Source of the DNA: Bugula neritina
Taxonomy: Eukaryota; Bryozoa; Gymnolaemata; Cheilostomatida; Bugulidae
NCBI GenBank assembly: GCA_964035545.1
Contig: OZ037765.1
Span: 3,405,001 to 3,469,000, forward strand
DNA length: 64,000 nucleotides
Direction of reading: 5' to 3'
The position numbers and the translations under genes were made by a program. The notes below the pieces were generated by a model. That model did no database searches and was not told the DNA's origin. It saw only the letters and a program-made list of their open reading frames with translations. Shown one piece after another: positions 25,001 to 39,983 of the stretch (its first letter is position 1; the number at the start of each line of letters is the position of its first letter).

Positions 25001-25606
25001 AACTGTAAGTATGTACATCATAAATAATAATCATGTAGTGTTAGATTATCATAAATACTCACCAGCACAGTCTGGTCTAACAGAGTATCTCCACTGACTA
25101 TCAGAACTACTAGTAGTAGCAGTCTGAGTATTCTCTGCTAACAGCTGACAGTTTCCATCACCAGTTCTGTAGTTTATTGAGGCACATATAAATGATGTCT
25201 GCTGCATACACTGAGCTCTACACTCATCTTCACTGATTATAAAAAGAGTCTTTATACTACCAGATGCTATGTAAGGTTCTAGTCTACCCACACCTGATGT
25301 CCAGTCACAGGTTAGTCCTGTAAATATGCAGCAGGGAAAAACTAACAACATACTAACTTTGTAAAGATATTTAGAACAACAAGAGTTTACTATGGGTCTA
25401 TACAATTGAGAATTTGTGCTGCTATAATAATTGCATCAATGTGTACAATTTCTATCCATATGCTACAAATAATGGTCATAAAAAACTTAATTGAGTACAT
25501 GATATAAACAATACTATATATCTAACATACCTTGTACTGGTGCAGAGATAGACGCAGTAACTAGAAAGAAGCACAAGTGAAAACACAAGTACAGTATTCT
25601 CTTCAT
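16042..25606 (-). CDS. Gene B: intact PAN-PAN-FNIII-phosphatase-like-sushi transmembrane receptor
   Basis: Complete 12-exon model, 985 aa: 25531-25606 signal peptide; 25063-25317 PAN1; 23616-23879 PAN2; 22088-22585 domain with variable loop; 19802-20119 FNIII-like; 19546-19643 and 18599-18785 unnamed module; 18043-18155 and 17464-17677 FNIII; 16909-17298 receptor-phosphatase-like membrane-proximal domain with RKKR (17138-17149) and GDNQTYGGYWNRPL; 16602-16811 sushi; 16042-16376 transmembrane and tail (YEEV, YETT, YEKV, YENT). Every intron is GT-AG, exon phases join without a stop, and the coding length divides by three. Exon 3 uses a CCAATAG acceptor, shared with gene C but not with A, E or 0. 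No kinase or phosphatase domain follows the membrane, so signalling would need SH2-type partners. Likely a surface receptor; the ligand is unknown. Confidence 0.9.
21116..21186 (-). mobile_element. tRNA-like SINE relic in intron 4 of gene B
   Basis: A 71-base stretch whose minus strand starts GCCCCCGTAG, has an anticodon-like loop TTGCAAA (GCA, Cys-like) and a B-box-like GGTCTGAATCC. Stem pairing is poor, so it is not a working tRNA. Related, worse copies sit at the matching place in genes A, C and E, so the insertion predates the gene duplications. Confidence 0.5.
21372..21775. mobile_element. Old relative of the fold-back element
   Basis: The right half (about 21595-21771) closely matches the right arm of the element at 55087-55516, including AAACATGGGAAAA and TAGCTAAAAACTGGAGAT, ending in ATGACCC. 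The left arm is largely replaced, only GTTTACTTCATTTAGTACA remaining recognisable. It sits at a different point of intron 4 from the gene E element, so it is an independent insertion. Confidence 0.65.
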
Positions 25607-26435
25607 GTTATCACTATTAGTAATGTCTATACACTGAGGTAGTGCTTAGTAAAGTTATGCTTCTATACAAATGAATCACAATAGCTAGAACCTTTCCAAT
25701 ATAAGTAGGTAGCTGCTATAATAGATGCATTGTAACTAAAGGAACAAAAAGTCACAAGAATGTAGTACTTAAGGAGGAAGTTGAACATTTCTATTCAAAT
25801 ATTCCAATCAGTATTGTATAATAAGTATTCAATTTTTCACTTCCACTGCTTTTTGTTATTTTGAAAGTTGTGTCCCCTGTACTATTATAAGTAAAAGAAG
25901 TTGCACTGATTCATTACATTGCTGAGATGTAATAAAAGTATTACTCCTTCATTATACATAAAACTATATACTAGACATATACCAGTCAGCAAGGGAGGTA
26001 ATTAAGTAACATTCGTTGAGGTTTAGGTTTAGGTTCAGATTAACTCCAAATATCAAAGAAAGCAAATAATGAAAGCATCCACTTTCACCTTTAGGGAGTT
26101 TAACTTCCATTTTTGCTGATTGAGGTAATTTGATAGAAAACGCCAAAAAAAAGTTATACTGTCTGAAAGTTCTTCCCACTTTCCAGCATTTGTATTTACA
26201 TAAATGTATGTAGTTAAACTATTGTGGATATAGCTATTAGGATAGTTGATTGCATGAAGATAAAAAGCAAATTTACACTATCTTATAACATAATAACTAT
26301 TTTAAATAAGTAAATGTGAATATTCAGAAAAAAATATATACCTATGGTTATGTTTGAACAAAAAACTTGAAACATTATTTTGTAGAGCAGAAAAGAGATA
26401 CAACCGTAACATTTGACTAAATATACTTCACTAAC
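25607..26435. other. Upstream of gene B: candidate 5'UTR intron
   Basis: Lies between the gene B ATG and its candidate 5'UTR donor. It aligns with the matching stretch upstream of the other genes and lacks the LINE found at this place in genes 0 and E. Contains an AGGTTTAGGTTTAGGTTC run (about 26020-26037), the site into which the LINE went elsewhere. No gene seen. Confidence 0.5.
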
Positions 26436-26520
26436 CTTCTTTAAGGTTTTATGCATAAAAACCACTTTTTGCTGCAATAGCACTCAGCTGGCTTTAAATA
26501 ATAAAAGCTGCCAAACTTTT
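26436..26520 (-). promoter_or_regulatory. Candidate core promoter and 5'UTR exon of gene B
   Basis: TATA-like TTTTATTATT (26497-26506, minus strand) followed by the conserved block and a donor GAAG|GTTAGT (last exon base 26436). Same order as in genes 0, A, D and E. Confidence 0.4.
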
Positions 26521-27709
26521 GTGGAACTGTGAATTATTGCAGCTTCTTGAAAATTAAATTTTATTTCTTTGTTCTCATATCGTGATCAGCTTTACATTGA
26601 CCCTCTGACTTTGCTATTAGAAGTGGATGTCTCAATAGTCTACTTATATGAATAATTAAGATACATAAGTGTGCTGTGTTCTCTGTTTAAAAGTTGTCTT
26701 CTCTATGAACTGTAAAACTTAATATAAAACTTACTCAAACGACATTCAATGTTTAATATCTGCTAATAGCTATGATGATTTTTTACATCTTTTGACTCCT
26801 ATATTGTGTTTGTAAATTGCTAAAAGAAAGCTGCTTCACACTGAGTGTCTGACAAAGTCGCACTCTAGTCACCATAGTGCATTTATATCTTCTGAATAAT
26901 GATAAGAATAATACATGCAGTTCTGTATATCAAAGTTATTAAAAGTGCAGGGCCAAAATATGATCAACAAAGGAATAATAGTCAGAAGTTGTGCAACCTC
27001 CACCACTATACAGCTATCTGATTGTTAATTTCCAGCAAAAATACATTGTAGTACTCTAATGCCAAATGCCAAGGTTATATTTTGTTACAATAAAAATACA
27101 TGTGAGTCATTTTACAGCTTCAACACAAATATTTTATAATTTTATCTTTTAATTAGCTTTGTTATAGCAATATTAGAAGTGCTTTATATATTATAGTAAT
27201 TAGGTAATACGAATAGTTATGTAAACTGCAGGCAGTAACTGTTGTTATTGAATCATTTTTTTGCAAGAAAAACAATTTCTAAAGCATATTATAGAGCAAC
27301 ATGCATTACAAATAAATTTAGTCAGAAATAGTTTATTCATATTTTGTAATCCAAAAACTAGCAGCTAAAATTATGATGACAAAATTTACTTTAAAATGGA
27401 CAGGAAAATTTAAACAAATCAAGCAGAAAGCATATTTCTATGACACGGTGGAAGTGCAGATATGTAGTTTGAAGCAATAGTAAGTACTGTAATAAAACAT
27501 ATTCTAAAACTTAGTTTAATCTAAATCAAGATTAATGGATTTCTTATTTTAATCCAACGGAGACCTAAAGTTATTTCTTTATAAGACCATATAGTTTTAA
27601 CACATTACTATTATAAAATGCACATTTAGGACAATAATTTTTAACATTTAACTTCTAGCATATTTAAAGCTCGGTGAGCAGTAAGAATTGTTTCTGAATT
27701 AAGTGTGTT
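26521..27709. other. Intergenic: 3' flank of gene C
   Basis: AT-rich, alignable with the other intergenic stretches. Minus-strand AATAAA at 27332-27337, about 375 bases past the gene C stop. No coding content seen. Confidence 0.5.
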
Positions 27710-30700
27710 TCAAGCTTTGTTGCCAATTGTTGAAGTATTTTCATAGCAGACTGGTTCCATCTGTTTAGTTACTTTCTCATAGGCATGGTCATCTGATGTA
27801 GCCTCAGGATTTGTTGTCTCATACTCAGCACTTTGTACTGGTACATCTTGTGTACCACCCTGATTCTTAAAAGATGTAGGTGTCAGGCCCACTTCTTCAT
27901 ATTCAGGAGTAGGCTGAGCTCTATTCTCTTTAGACTCAGTACCAGAAGATCTTCTCACCAACATCACAATAATCATCACTGCTTGTAAAATAATGATGAA
28001 AGCCATTGGAACACCAACTGCTACTCCAATCACCCAGCCGGCTTCTAGAATAAAAAATATGTATAAATTGTTGCTGGAAAAATTCTTCTTCTGTGCTAAG
28101 TTATAATCCCTCAGAGTAGGTTGCAAGCCTTTTATTGAGAAGCAGCGTTGCAGGTTTGCTGCTGCAACTACTCAAAATAGTATTTTCTTCAAAAGTTTCA
28201 ACATTTGGTAGTTATATTTGCAAATAATCAGTTTATAATAACATATATTACTAACATATTATATACCTTGAGTTGGTAATTCGCAGATAGGAGGATTGTC
28301 AGACCATTGTCCTTTACCATTTACCAGCTCGCATGTAATAGCAGCAGGACCATTTCTTATAAATCCTTCTTTACAGTTGTAAGACACAGCAGAACCCAAG
28401 TTCCAGCTTTTATCAACAACTGGTGTTTCAAGATTTGCTACAGATTTTGGTGTTGAGCATGTGATTGGTTGAACCACTGAAATAGAAAAATGAAATTTTT
28501 GCAAGATCTTAAAAAGTTAAAAAGAACAATATAGTTGAAACTAAGTAAATATGGCTGCAGACTTTTAACTCACATCTTACAGAATCTGCACCAGGAATGG
28601 TGGTAAGCTTTAAAACATCATCTTCAGTCTTAGCCTTGAATCCAACAGCAATATGATATGAGTATTGGTTGTCTAGAGGTCTGTTCCAGTATCTACCATA
28701 TGTCTGGTTATCACCAACACTAAGTGAGGATGGGTAGTTGGTAACAGGAAATGATGCTGTTATATAAACAGTCACATTATCTATGCTGTCTACAGTAATG
28801 GATCTCTTTTTCCTGGATGACAACTCTTCAACAACGATAACAATGGAGTCATATCCTTTCAGAATATCATCAGATGATGTGATGTTTGGTAGAAGTACTG
28901 TAAAGGTTTCTTCTGATGGGTTGACTGTATTATCATTGTTGAAGGTCAACACTGGTTCTAAATCAAAAAACTTCATTGCATTAGCAACTATATATATCAA
29001 TTTTCGAATTACTTAAAGGTTTTTGAGTTTTTTCTATTTTGTATTTATTGCACTTCCGTTAAACCAAAAATCTTAAAGCAACATGCACTTAAATTGAAGT
29101 AACTTTAATGAACTCGTAACCATAAAGTTACTTATACCTTCAGGTTTGGTCCAGAGCACAACTTCTCTAGAACTTTCTCCAAACTCATTTTCAGACAGAA
29201 GAGCTTTAACTATACAGTTGTATTCTACTTGACTATAGAGTGATTCAATAGTTAGAGAGGTGGTAGAAGAGTCAGATGTGTTATAGTAACTCACTGAGTT
29301 TACTGTCACACTATCATTAAAGGTGTTGTTGGTTGTGATGCATGTTACCTGTATAGCCAATGATTGTATATTAAAACAGAATATAATGCATAACAAATGT
29401 CATTATAACACGTGCGCATGAAATAATTTTTTGTTAGAATAAGCCATGCAATTAGACACATTTGCACTGGAAAGAGTAAGTTAATTCTAATGATCTGAGC
29501 TAGTCTACAGTGGGTTGGGATGTTAAAGGTATACTACTGCGCAAGAAATGAATGATGACTCATCAGCAGACATTTGCATGATGATAAACATGAGACCATA
29601 TGTAAGTATGCTTATAGTAACTCTTGGAACACAGAAACTGGTCTATATGAACAAGTATATATAGCAAGTTGACTTGACATCAAAAACCAACTTTAAACAT
29701 GTTCTCATATCCATGCACCTGATAATGTTGAATGGAGTAGATATTATCTGTATAAACTACTGGAGACCAGGAGATGGTAACTGAAGTAGAAGTTCTGGTG
29801 TCAACTGTCAGTCCATCTGGTGAGTTGGGTGCTATAAAATAAAACATGGGATAAAAAATTACTGTTGTCACTTTAGAATTATGTTGGACTACAAAGTGTG
29901 TTTGGGCTGCAAAGGTTTTATGCTAATATCAAGCATGAAAATTTTAGCTTTATCTGTAGGTATCCACTTCCACAACCACAGAACATCCACACTTAATTGA
30001 CAATAGCGTTTTTATATATAAACACAAATCCCAATTGAAGATAATACTATATTAGATGTAATTTCTGCATTTTAACCTCAATCCTATTACATGGAAGGAA
30101 AAATGAAATATTTTAAGCTAATAGAAACCTGTTGAGTTTTATGTTCTTAAAGCATACACATACACACGTATATACATATATGCATATACATGTGCATATA
30201 CATATATGCACACATATAAACATGCACATCATATACTGCAAGAGTAAATTTGTTTTTACATGGCATTTAAAACATATACTACCATGCAACAATTTTTACT
30301 CACCTTTGCTAGTTGTGTATTCTTCCTGCCGTATTATATTCTCATGTCCATCTTGTAGTTCTACTTTAATAGTCAGTTCAAAGGTCACACCTTGCTGTTT
30401 AGTAAAAGTCCATGGTCCTGTCTTCCTCTGATTGGATAATTGTCCACTTCCGTAAGTTAATGTAACACTGGATACGCAGTCATCAGCTTCCTGTTACAGT
30501 GAATAAGAATCATATATAAGTGAAGATATAGGTTTTACCATTATGTTATGCTAAACTTATATGCTTTGAAGAGCAGTATAAAATTGAAACAATTTAAATC
30601 TATTGACGTGTATGTATAATTATAAACCCAATTTATCTATTTTGTTAACAATAAGAACAAGTTTAAAATTTATGCAAGTAAAATGTTGCTAATTAGATTT

Positions 30701-33700
30701 CAATTTTATAATTTTATTCACATTGTCTCAACTGCATATACTTTTAGAGTGTAAACGAAATGCCAAGTCCAAAGTCAATATATAGTCCAAAAGTCTACAT
30801 TAAGAAGAAAAACATAGACTTACAAGCAAAGGCACGAACACAGTAATTATTCTCTCTTCTTCTGGTTTTAGAATCCCCCTTTCTATTATGATAACATCTG
30901 CAGGTGTTAATTTGCCTCTTTCTACAATATATATATAAATTATTTTAAATATATTTACTAAAAAAGGTGTACCTAACAGAAACAAATAGTTTAGACTCAG
31001 GAGAGATAAATCCAACCTTTAGAAAAAATAACGATAACTTACACTAATTGTTAACTAATCTGCTAAGTAAAAATTATGCGAATATCAATTTACCTGCACA
31101 GAACAGAGCACTGACTGTGGAGATATCTTGTATTAACTCTTCACCATTATAATTCCTCACAGTTGATACTCTAGCATAGTGAGGTTGTTGTATATTCAGA
31201 TTACTAATCACAGTCTCTCTGTATTCTATAGAGACTAATTTATAGCTTATTATTGTGTTGAAGTTGGAGTTGTCTGAACATTCTATTTTAAAGTGTGTAG
31301 TTGTGAGCTCCTGATTGGGTGTAGGTGCTGGAAATTCCCATACAATTCTGATTTCTTCTGGTGACACATCGGTATGAGAAAATACTGGGTCTCGATCTCC
31401 AGACAGCTTTAGAATTTCTAAAAATTTTAGGAAAAAAAAATTTACAGCAGTACGCCCAAAATCACCCAACTAATGAGAATGAAAATAATACAACTTTACC
31501 CCTTTACAATTATAGCAAACTATACTAACTATAGCTTAATGAACATAAATATTTTATATAAAATAATGGTTTATATAGATTTTACAACGTCAATAAATAT
31601 ATAGTTTGCAGCAAAGATTTTAGACAAAGCTTGCATAACAGCTTTCAGGTTTCAAATTTGAACATATAGAGAGTGCATCACCGAAAGTATGCAAGTTTAC
31701 ACGAAAAACAAAAAAAGTAGTTTTATAATGCTGCGTCTTGTTAGTTCGCTAAACTAAGAATATATAACAGTAGTCTAATAAAACAAACAAAGTTTATTTA
31801 AGCAAGGTTTTAGATTAAACAATATATTGTTATCGCCAGGACAGAAAGTGATGTCATCATATTGCAATTGTAAATTGTAAAAAATAAATTTATGATCAAG
31901 AATAGAGACGGTCTGATTTAAATACAAATGACTATAAGCTATACACTTGATTTAAATATACAAATGAATAGTCAAACTTGTAGAAACCAATTGAATGATG
32001 TTTAATATTCAAGCCGATATGTGAAAATTGACTATCAGAACTTTTGCTCAACCTATACTGTTAAAGGAATAATATATTTTCACATCCCCTTTCTTTAGCT
32101 AAGCTGATATAAATATAACTTTACAGTTTGAGAAAAAAAGAGTGCTTGCTTTTAAACATTTAGGTAAAAAATGGTTTTACCTTGTGCGACTTTTAGTAAA
32201 CCTAAAGTAAAATAATATATATATAAATATATATGGAAAGCTTTGAACCTGACGCCTGCAGTTAAAAACATGCCTGGGATTTATTTTTGCAATATATTAT
32301 ATTTTGGTTTGTAGTCATTCTACAAGTTACAGTAAAACAGAAAATTAAACAAGTATTTTATAAGCTACCAGGTTATATATATATAACAAATTATTCAACT
32401 TTGTACCATGCACCATATTTAACTATAATAGATAAAATGAGATCAAAACTTGATGAGCAAAGTCATATATTCAAATACTATATAATTATATATACTTTAT
32501 AGTTTTACTGGCTCAAAGAGAACAACTTGCATTTAGTCACTGTCAAAACACATAATAGTTAAACTTTCTTCCCCCCTCCCACGCTAGGATACCCACTTTA
32601 GACCTTCGACTTGCTTAATCAGGAGCGCTAGCAAGTCACACCTCACGGATTCCAAACAACAATAAAGTTCTGACTGTAAAATTACACTTTCCACAAAGCT
32701 ATAATGCAATATATATAAATATTTAGTTCATTAAGATATTACTTATAGCTGTTATGGAACACCAAGTTTGCTATGTGAATGATTAGAGTTTTGGTTATGT
32801 GAATGTAGCTTGTAATTGTAGGAGGAGAAAAAATTGTTGACTTTTTCAACTTTCATTATAAAAGAAGCTTGAAGCTCTACTCTGGTCTCACACATTTCTA
32901 TATCACCTTTCCCAACTGACAACACAAAATTTACTTTTCATTTCATACCAGTTGTGACTCAATCTCTATGCCCATTTGCTGATTACAAATAATGAACACA
33001 AGTAGCTGTAAGATCTAGCAAGTAAAATATACGTGTACCAAAATATACTTAAAATGGCCACAGATCGTGCTGTGCACTTGTTATTGGTCAATAATATAGA
33101 CGCATTGCACCAGTGTAATATAATCACCTGCTATGTAGGCTCTCAGTGCTACTGCTCTAGTTTCTGTGGCAACATCTGAAGCTGTGAGTCTGTCTACTCT
33201 GTTTCTGTTAGGATTATGTGCATTTTTACGTAGAAGAGCCTCGGGATCAACATCTGGCCTAGTTGGTCTAAATGAGACAAGGTTACCTTTACAACCAGAT
33301 CTACTCAAGTCTTCTACATACAGAGCAAGAAAGTCTCCTTTTCTAACTACTTCTGTAGAGTTCTGTACAAACTGAAATCTGATTCCTCCTGTAGATACAT
33401 CTTCAGGTGTGAGTAGAGTTTCTGTAATCAGGTTGAATACAGCAGAGTTACCATATCCTGTCTGTCTCCAGATAGCAGCATATGAGTCACAATAGTCAGT
33501 AGAATGACCAATCATATACTTCCAGCCAACCAAATATCCGTCTGCTTCTATTTTGTAGTTGAAGAGTAACATGAAAGCATGTCCAGCTGACCAATACTTC
33601 ATTATTCTTGTGTTGGTTGTACTGTCAGAGTTATCTGAAATATTAATAATATGTTATGCTTATAATAAAATTTATCATTTATCAGGTATAGTGCAAACCA

Positions 33701-36700
33701 TTTTAATATAAAAATTTACATGCTTGATTATCAGGCTATTTAATTATCTCATTACATCAAATCATACATTTTCCTATAAATGTGTTACAATAAAACATTT
33801 ATAGTATGCTGGGTTCATCCTCAAACGTGTAGCTCAATAACTTTTTAGACTTAGCATTTTAAAGGTTTATAGCATGCAAATTGCAGTATGTTGTTATATC
33901 AGTTTAATTCAATGTTACCATGGTACATAGGATATATTTATGTTATATCTATTAGGAGTTGTGCTCTCTAAAAGAGTGATTAACTCATTTCAGCTTAGCT
34001 GCACCTATACATTCACACTATAACCAGTGTAATGGAATATTATTCAATATATATCTCTGGTTTGAAAAAGTATAGTGAGAATGCACGCAAAATCTGCAAC
34101 AACATGTTCATTTGAGTCCAGCTTTTCAAACCTGCCAGCTGTGCTTTGCTGTTACTTTGTAAAAAAATATTACTGTTCTCTGACTACAATGGCTCCCAGC
34201 TTAAAGTAAGTGTATTTTGCACATTTCTTTGATAAATGTGTTTTTATAACTTCATATACTGTAAAAATAATAAACTAACCTCATTTTAGTTTAATTTCAC
34301 ATTTTTCTAATCTATTGTATTTCTGCATATCATTTCATATTTGCTGTAACGTATGTAGCAAATGTGCCTACTATCAATAGCGTACATTTTGTTCTCTGCA
34401 CACATTTACTTTATAAATACCAAATTTCTAGCATTTTTTAATTTCATTTTATGTTTAATACTTCAGTTCCCTGAATGCACATAATATATTATCTGTATAT
34501 TAGAAAGAACAATATTTTCTCTATGTAAAAGGTTTACATTGAGCCAATAGACCCTGGCCTATATTGACTGACAAAGACGTCAGTGAATTGATAGATAATT
34601 TGTCTAGCAGACAACTGACTAGCAATGCTAGAGTTGCTTTCCATTACAAACCGCGTATAATTTAAGGTGATGGTGAAACTCACCTGAGTACTGTTGGGTT
34701 GTAGTTAACAAAACAAACCAAACAAAACAAAATTTGTGATTGTTGCATAAGAATGCTAAAAGGATTTCACAGAGATACCCAAATCAGTTCAGTGGACTAC
34801 TTAAGGGGGTTGGCAGACTATCAGAAGGTGATGGAATAGAATGTTATCTTGTGGAAACACAAGATAACAAAAGCATTTACTGGAGAAGGAGGTATAAAAA
34901 CATTGTTCAATCAGCATATAGAAAATGTAGTATAAGTCTCTGCGTGGCATGTAATCTTTATTTCATAACTAATTATAATGATGTTGTGATTTGTATAACA
35001 CTTCCATTCTGCCCAATAATCCTTTCTTTGTTAATTTTTACATACAAATCATAATTATCGGGTAATATATGCATTTGCGCCCAATTTGATATTAATTTTA
35101 GACATTTATAGTATTTAGCAAAATTTTGCTAACAATATTGACAAGATTGCATAACATTGGTAATTTTAAATTTGCAATAGCCTAAAATTGTTGTATACCT
35201 ATTGTACTAATTTAAAAATATTTATGAGACGTATTTCTTATATCATCATGAAAAATTGCAATTTGGATGCCTTCAGTGCATGCAGGTATACATATGTGTG
35301 GCACATCGTATTCTAGTAACACTGCTGCAGAGAAATATGAACTGAGACGAGTTAGTCTAATTAATCAGGTAGAACCAACAACAAGTGCATATTAAAAAAT
35401 ATAAAATTATAACTCAAAAAAATTGAAGCAAAAAATAGGTTAAATTCTTTTTGTTGATGTAGAGTTATGCTATAAATAGCATTTAATAACTAGCTATCAA
35501 CATTTTGCTACAAATTGCTATAAGTTTCTTGTTTTAATCAACTATATAGTAACTAAATCTAGTTCCATCATTCAATGTATGAATTTTCAAACTAGGGAGA
35601 AAATTTTATTATTAATCAAGAAGCTGTAGCTATAAAAAATTAAAAGTTTCACTCGGCCTACCTGAATACCAGAGAGGGAGGTTAAAGTACTGATACTGTT
35701 TAAGTTTTTCTGGTGTCACTCCATTATCATCTGAGCTCTTGTTGGCAATCTCACATTGATCTCCACTCACTGACTTCACTATAGAACTACAGTTATAACT
35801 GATGTCTTCATCTTGTAAACAGAAACTCATACACGCTCTGAGGTCTGATGTACTTGTCTGGTTGTATTTCTGTACTCCGCTGTCTAGATAGTAACCTTTA
35901 GTAGCTGTCCATGGCTGCCATATCCCTATTGGAAAAGAAGATATCTGTACATAGCGGAGCTACTCATTACTTTTAACCACCAAATATTTTAGTTTCTTGG
36001 TAATTCAATAAAAGATAATAATTATTAAACAAAGTTCTTTAATTGGTTTTAGGATCACACCTCTTGGGTAATATGAGAATTAGGGAAGCACAATTTATCC
36101 ACATGATGAAAAATGCACAGAATAAAGAGCTTTTTGCATTATTCAATAAATTTAGATTGAGGGGCTATATATCTGTAGTTCATTAAATAACTAAAACTAA
36201 ATTATCAAAACTAAATTTTGAGAAGTTCTTATGAAACCTTCCTATAAATAATTAAGCCACAATCCATGCAGCTATTACTTTGTGTATACCAAACTGCCAA
36301 GACACGCTTTACCCTAACGTTGACAGTAACAGCAAATTCCAGCCATTTTTAAAGTATCTGGTTTGGCCGAACTGGCACTGTTTCCACTATTCAAAAAAGC
36401 TAAACTATCAAAATGTCTGGTTTGTGTTAAGCCGGAGTTAACAGTAGCATATTCAAAGAGCAATTTCAGTTGGTTATTACGCCCACACTACCTGTAAGGA
36501 TGTAGGGGTAAGGGGGGGGGGGGCACAACGGGCCGAATTTTGCGTTTGTTGCTCTCATTCGTCTGTTTTTCAAGTTACTAGTTCAATAATCTCTAGTCTT
36601 AATGCTGCATCTGTTTTCTATTACAGGTACCAGTTTGTTGTTTTTATCTCTCTCACAACTTTCAGAATAATGAAATTTTCATGACGAAAAAATTGGCCCA

Positions 36701-38487
36701 TTGTGCCCCGGTACCTGGGTACAATGGGCCAGTGGGTGGGACACAACAAATATATTGAAATTTTGCAGATTTTGTTGCATCTGATCTTTATTTATTTAAT
36801 ATTACAAACAAATAAAGATACTCTTTCAGATCTACAGCAAAATTCATGTTTTAGCTGTACAGTTTGTGCCACTACGGATAGCAGAGGGAGGCAAAATCAA
36901 ACGCACGTCACTTGATTCTGCAGTGCCATTATCATTACTGTTAAAAACTAAAAATGTTTTGTTATTTTCACTTCAGAGGAACGTTTATTAAAAAAAAACT
37001 TTAGTAACATATGTACTACAACATTCCGAGTGGACTTTTTCCTATAAACTGTAGCTAAGGTGCATGCATGGCTGAGGTTTGTGACTGGAGTACGGAAGGG
37101 AGAAGGGGGAGCAAATGAGCAAATCACAATTTATTTCAGTCAAATACATGTATATTCCCTCAATGGTGTAATATATAATGATTATCATGACTATCTATTA
37201 GTAGCAACAGCAGAGTGTTTTGCATTATGTATAAAATGGCAAAGCTTTAACCTCACCAGATGTATATATTAGGGGAGCTTCAACTTGTAGTTTTGTAGTC
37301 TTACCATATTGATGTCTTTTGATATTTTACAAAAAGGTCAGAAATGGCTATATCTATAGATTTTAGTAACATTTCAACCAACTTTTTGGGCAAACAAACT
37401 AATAACAGTGATCAGGGTGCAATAATCAGGTGGCCCATTGTGCCCTGGTTAGCGTGGCCCATTGTGCCCGGATCGCCAAATTGAAAATAAATGTGCCTCA
37501 GGGAAAATTTATTTTAGTGTTTGCTGTTATACTAGTTAAGAAATGTAGAGGCAAGCAATGGCAACAATATTAGTAAAATATAGGCTTCTTGCCTTTGAGT
37601 GTAAAAAGTTATAAAGCTGTAACAACGTCCTAAAGATTTTACAAAGAGTAGGTAAAAACAGTTTTTTACTCGCTTTTTCAACACGTATGTTCCGCAAGTG
37701 TTGAAACTACAAAGGCTGAATAATTATGTCAATATCTTTTTATGAAAAAAAAATCACAACTTCAAGTCAATAAGTTCTCTCACAATTTGGCTGGCTTTTT
37801 GTACCCCTATGACCGTTGTGCCCCCCCCCCCCTTACCCCTACATCATAAATAATAATCACTTAGCGTTAGATTATCATAAATACTCACCAGCACAGTCTG
37901 GTCTAACAGAGTATCTCCACTGACTATCAGAACTGCTCATAGTAGCAGTCTGAGTATTCTCTGCTAACAGTTGACAGTTTCCATCATCAGTTCTGTAGTT
38001 TGTTGAAGCACATATGAATGATGTCTGCTGCATACACTGAGTTCTACACTCATCTTCACTGTTCACAGAGAGATTTTTTATACTACCAGATGTTATGTAC
38101 GGATCTATTCTACCCACACCTGATGCCCAGTCACAGGTTAATCCTGGAAATACAATATAAAAGAGGATATATGACACTTATTTTAACTTATTCAGTGTAC
38201 ATAATCCTGGCTGAAAAAGTTAAACTACCTTGGTCTCGTGTTTGTAAAGTGTTTTAGAATAGCAAGAGTTTACTACTGATTTATACATTTGAGAGCAAGT
38301 ATACAATACTTTCAGCTATGTGCATGTACACTTTCTGTCCGTATGCTACAGATAATGGTTATAAACAAACCGAATAGATTATTTTGTAAAATAAAGCTAA
38401 CTATAACATACCTTGTGCTAGTACAAAAAAAGACACAGTAGCTAGAAAAAACCACAGGTGAAAACGCAAGTACAGTATTCTCTCCAT
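27710..38487 (-). CDS. Gene C: intact PAN-PAN-FNIII-phosphatase-like-sushi transmembrane receptor
   Basis: Complete 12-exon model, 987 aa: 38412-38487 signal peptide; 37889-38143 PAN1; 35662-35925 PAN2; 33128-33634 domain with the longest variable loop (22 residues); 31094-31417 FNIII-like (two extra residues near its start); 30824-30921 and 30304-30490 unnamed module; 29719-29831 and 29138-29348 FNIII; 28574-28957 phosphatase-like domain with RKKR; 28267-28476 sushi; 27710-28044 transmembrane and tail (YEEV, YETT, YEKV, YENT). All splice sites are GT-AG and the frame is open throughout. Intron 2 carries a 1335-bp TIR transposon with a clean TA target duplication. The conserved candidate promoter of the other genes is not recognisable upstream; TA microsatellites and a second TIR element lie there instead, so its expression may differ. 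Confidence 0.9.
30140..30235. repeat. CA/TA-rich simple repeat in intron 7 of gene C
   Basis: Alternating purine-pyrimidine stretch of CACA, TATA and ATGCATAT words. The matching intron of gene E has a similar tract near 53030-53090. Confidence 0.7.
32575..32650 (-). mobile_element. Degenerate tRNA-like SINE relic in intron 4 of gene C
   Basis: Aligns with the gene B relic: AGGATACCCAC in the B-box position and CAGGAGCGCTAGCAAGT after the anticodon region. Decayed. Confidence 0.35.
36505..37839. mobile_element. 1335-bp TIR DNA transposon with 12-G terminal tracts, TA target duplication
   Basis: The ends are perfect 27-bp inverted repeats: GGGGTAA, then 12 G, then CACAACGG, and its complement at the right. 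Flanks are TA on both sides (36503-36504, 37840-37841), and gene B, which lacks the element, has a single TA at the same intron position (ATGTACATC). A motif GGCCC(A/G)TTGTGCCCC recurs at both ends and at 36695-36709, inverted near 36718-36730, 37432-37445 and 37456-37469. No transposase-like frame is seen, so it is non-autonomous. The TA duplication fits Tc1/mariner-type integration, but the termini are unlike those I know, so the superfamily is left open. Confidence 0.9.
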
Positions 38488-38773
38488 GTTATCACTACTA
38501 AGTAATGTATATACACTGAGGTAGTGCTTAGTAAAGTTATGCTTCTATACAAATGAATCACAATAGCTAGAGTATTTTACTATTATAGTAGCTGCTATAG
38601 ATGCATTATACCTAGAAGAATAAAAAGTCACAAGACTGTATTACAAGGAGGAAGTTGAAAAACTCTATTCAAATATTCCAATTAGTATTGTATAATAATA
38701 AGTATTTAAACTTTTCACTCCCAAAGTAATTTGTTATGATGAAGGTTGTGTCCCCTGTACTAGGTAATAGCAA

Positions 38774-39979
<1,206 letters not shown>

Positions 39980-39983
<4 letters not shown>

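Noticed and set aside
34840-34868. Hairpin TTATCTTGTG-GAAA-CACAAGATAA as a terminator or structured RNA
   Set aside because: Short, intronic and disrupted in genes A and E; no further support.
37060-37272. Possible transposase fragment inside the 1335-bp TIR element
   Set aside because: 70 residues with no catalytic or DNA-binding motif I can recognise.
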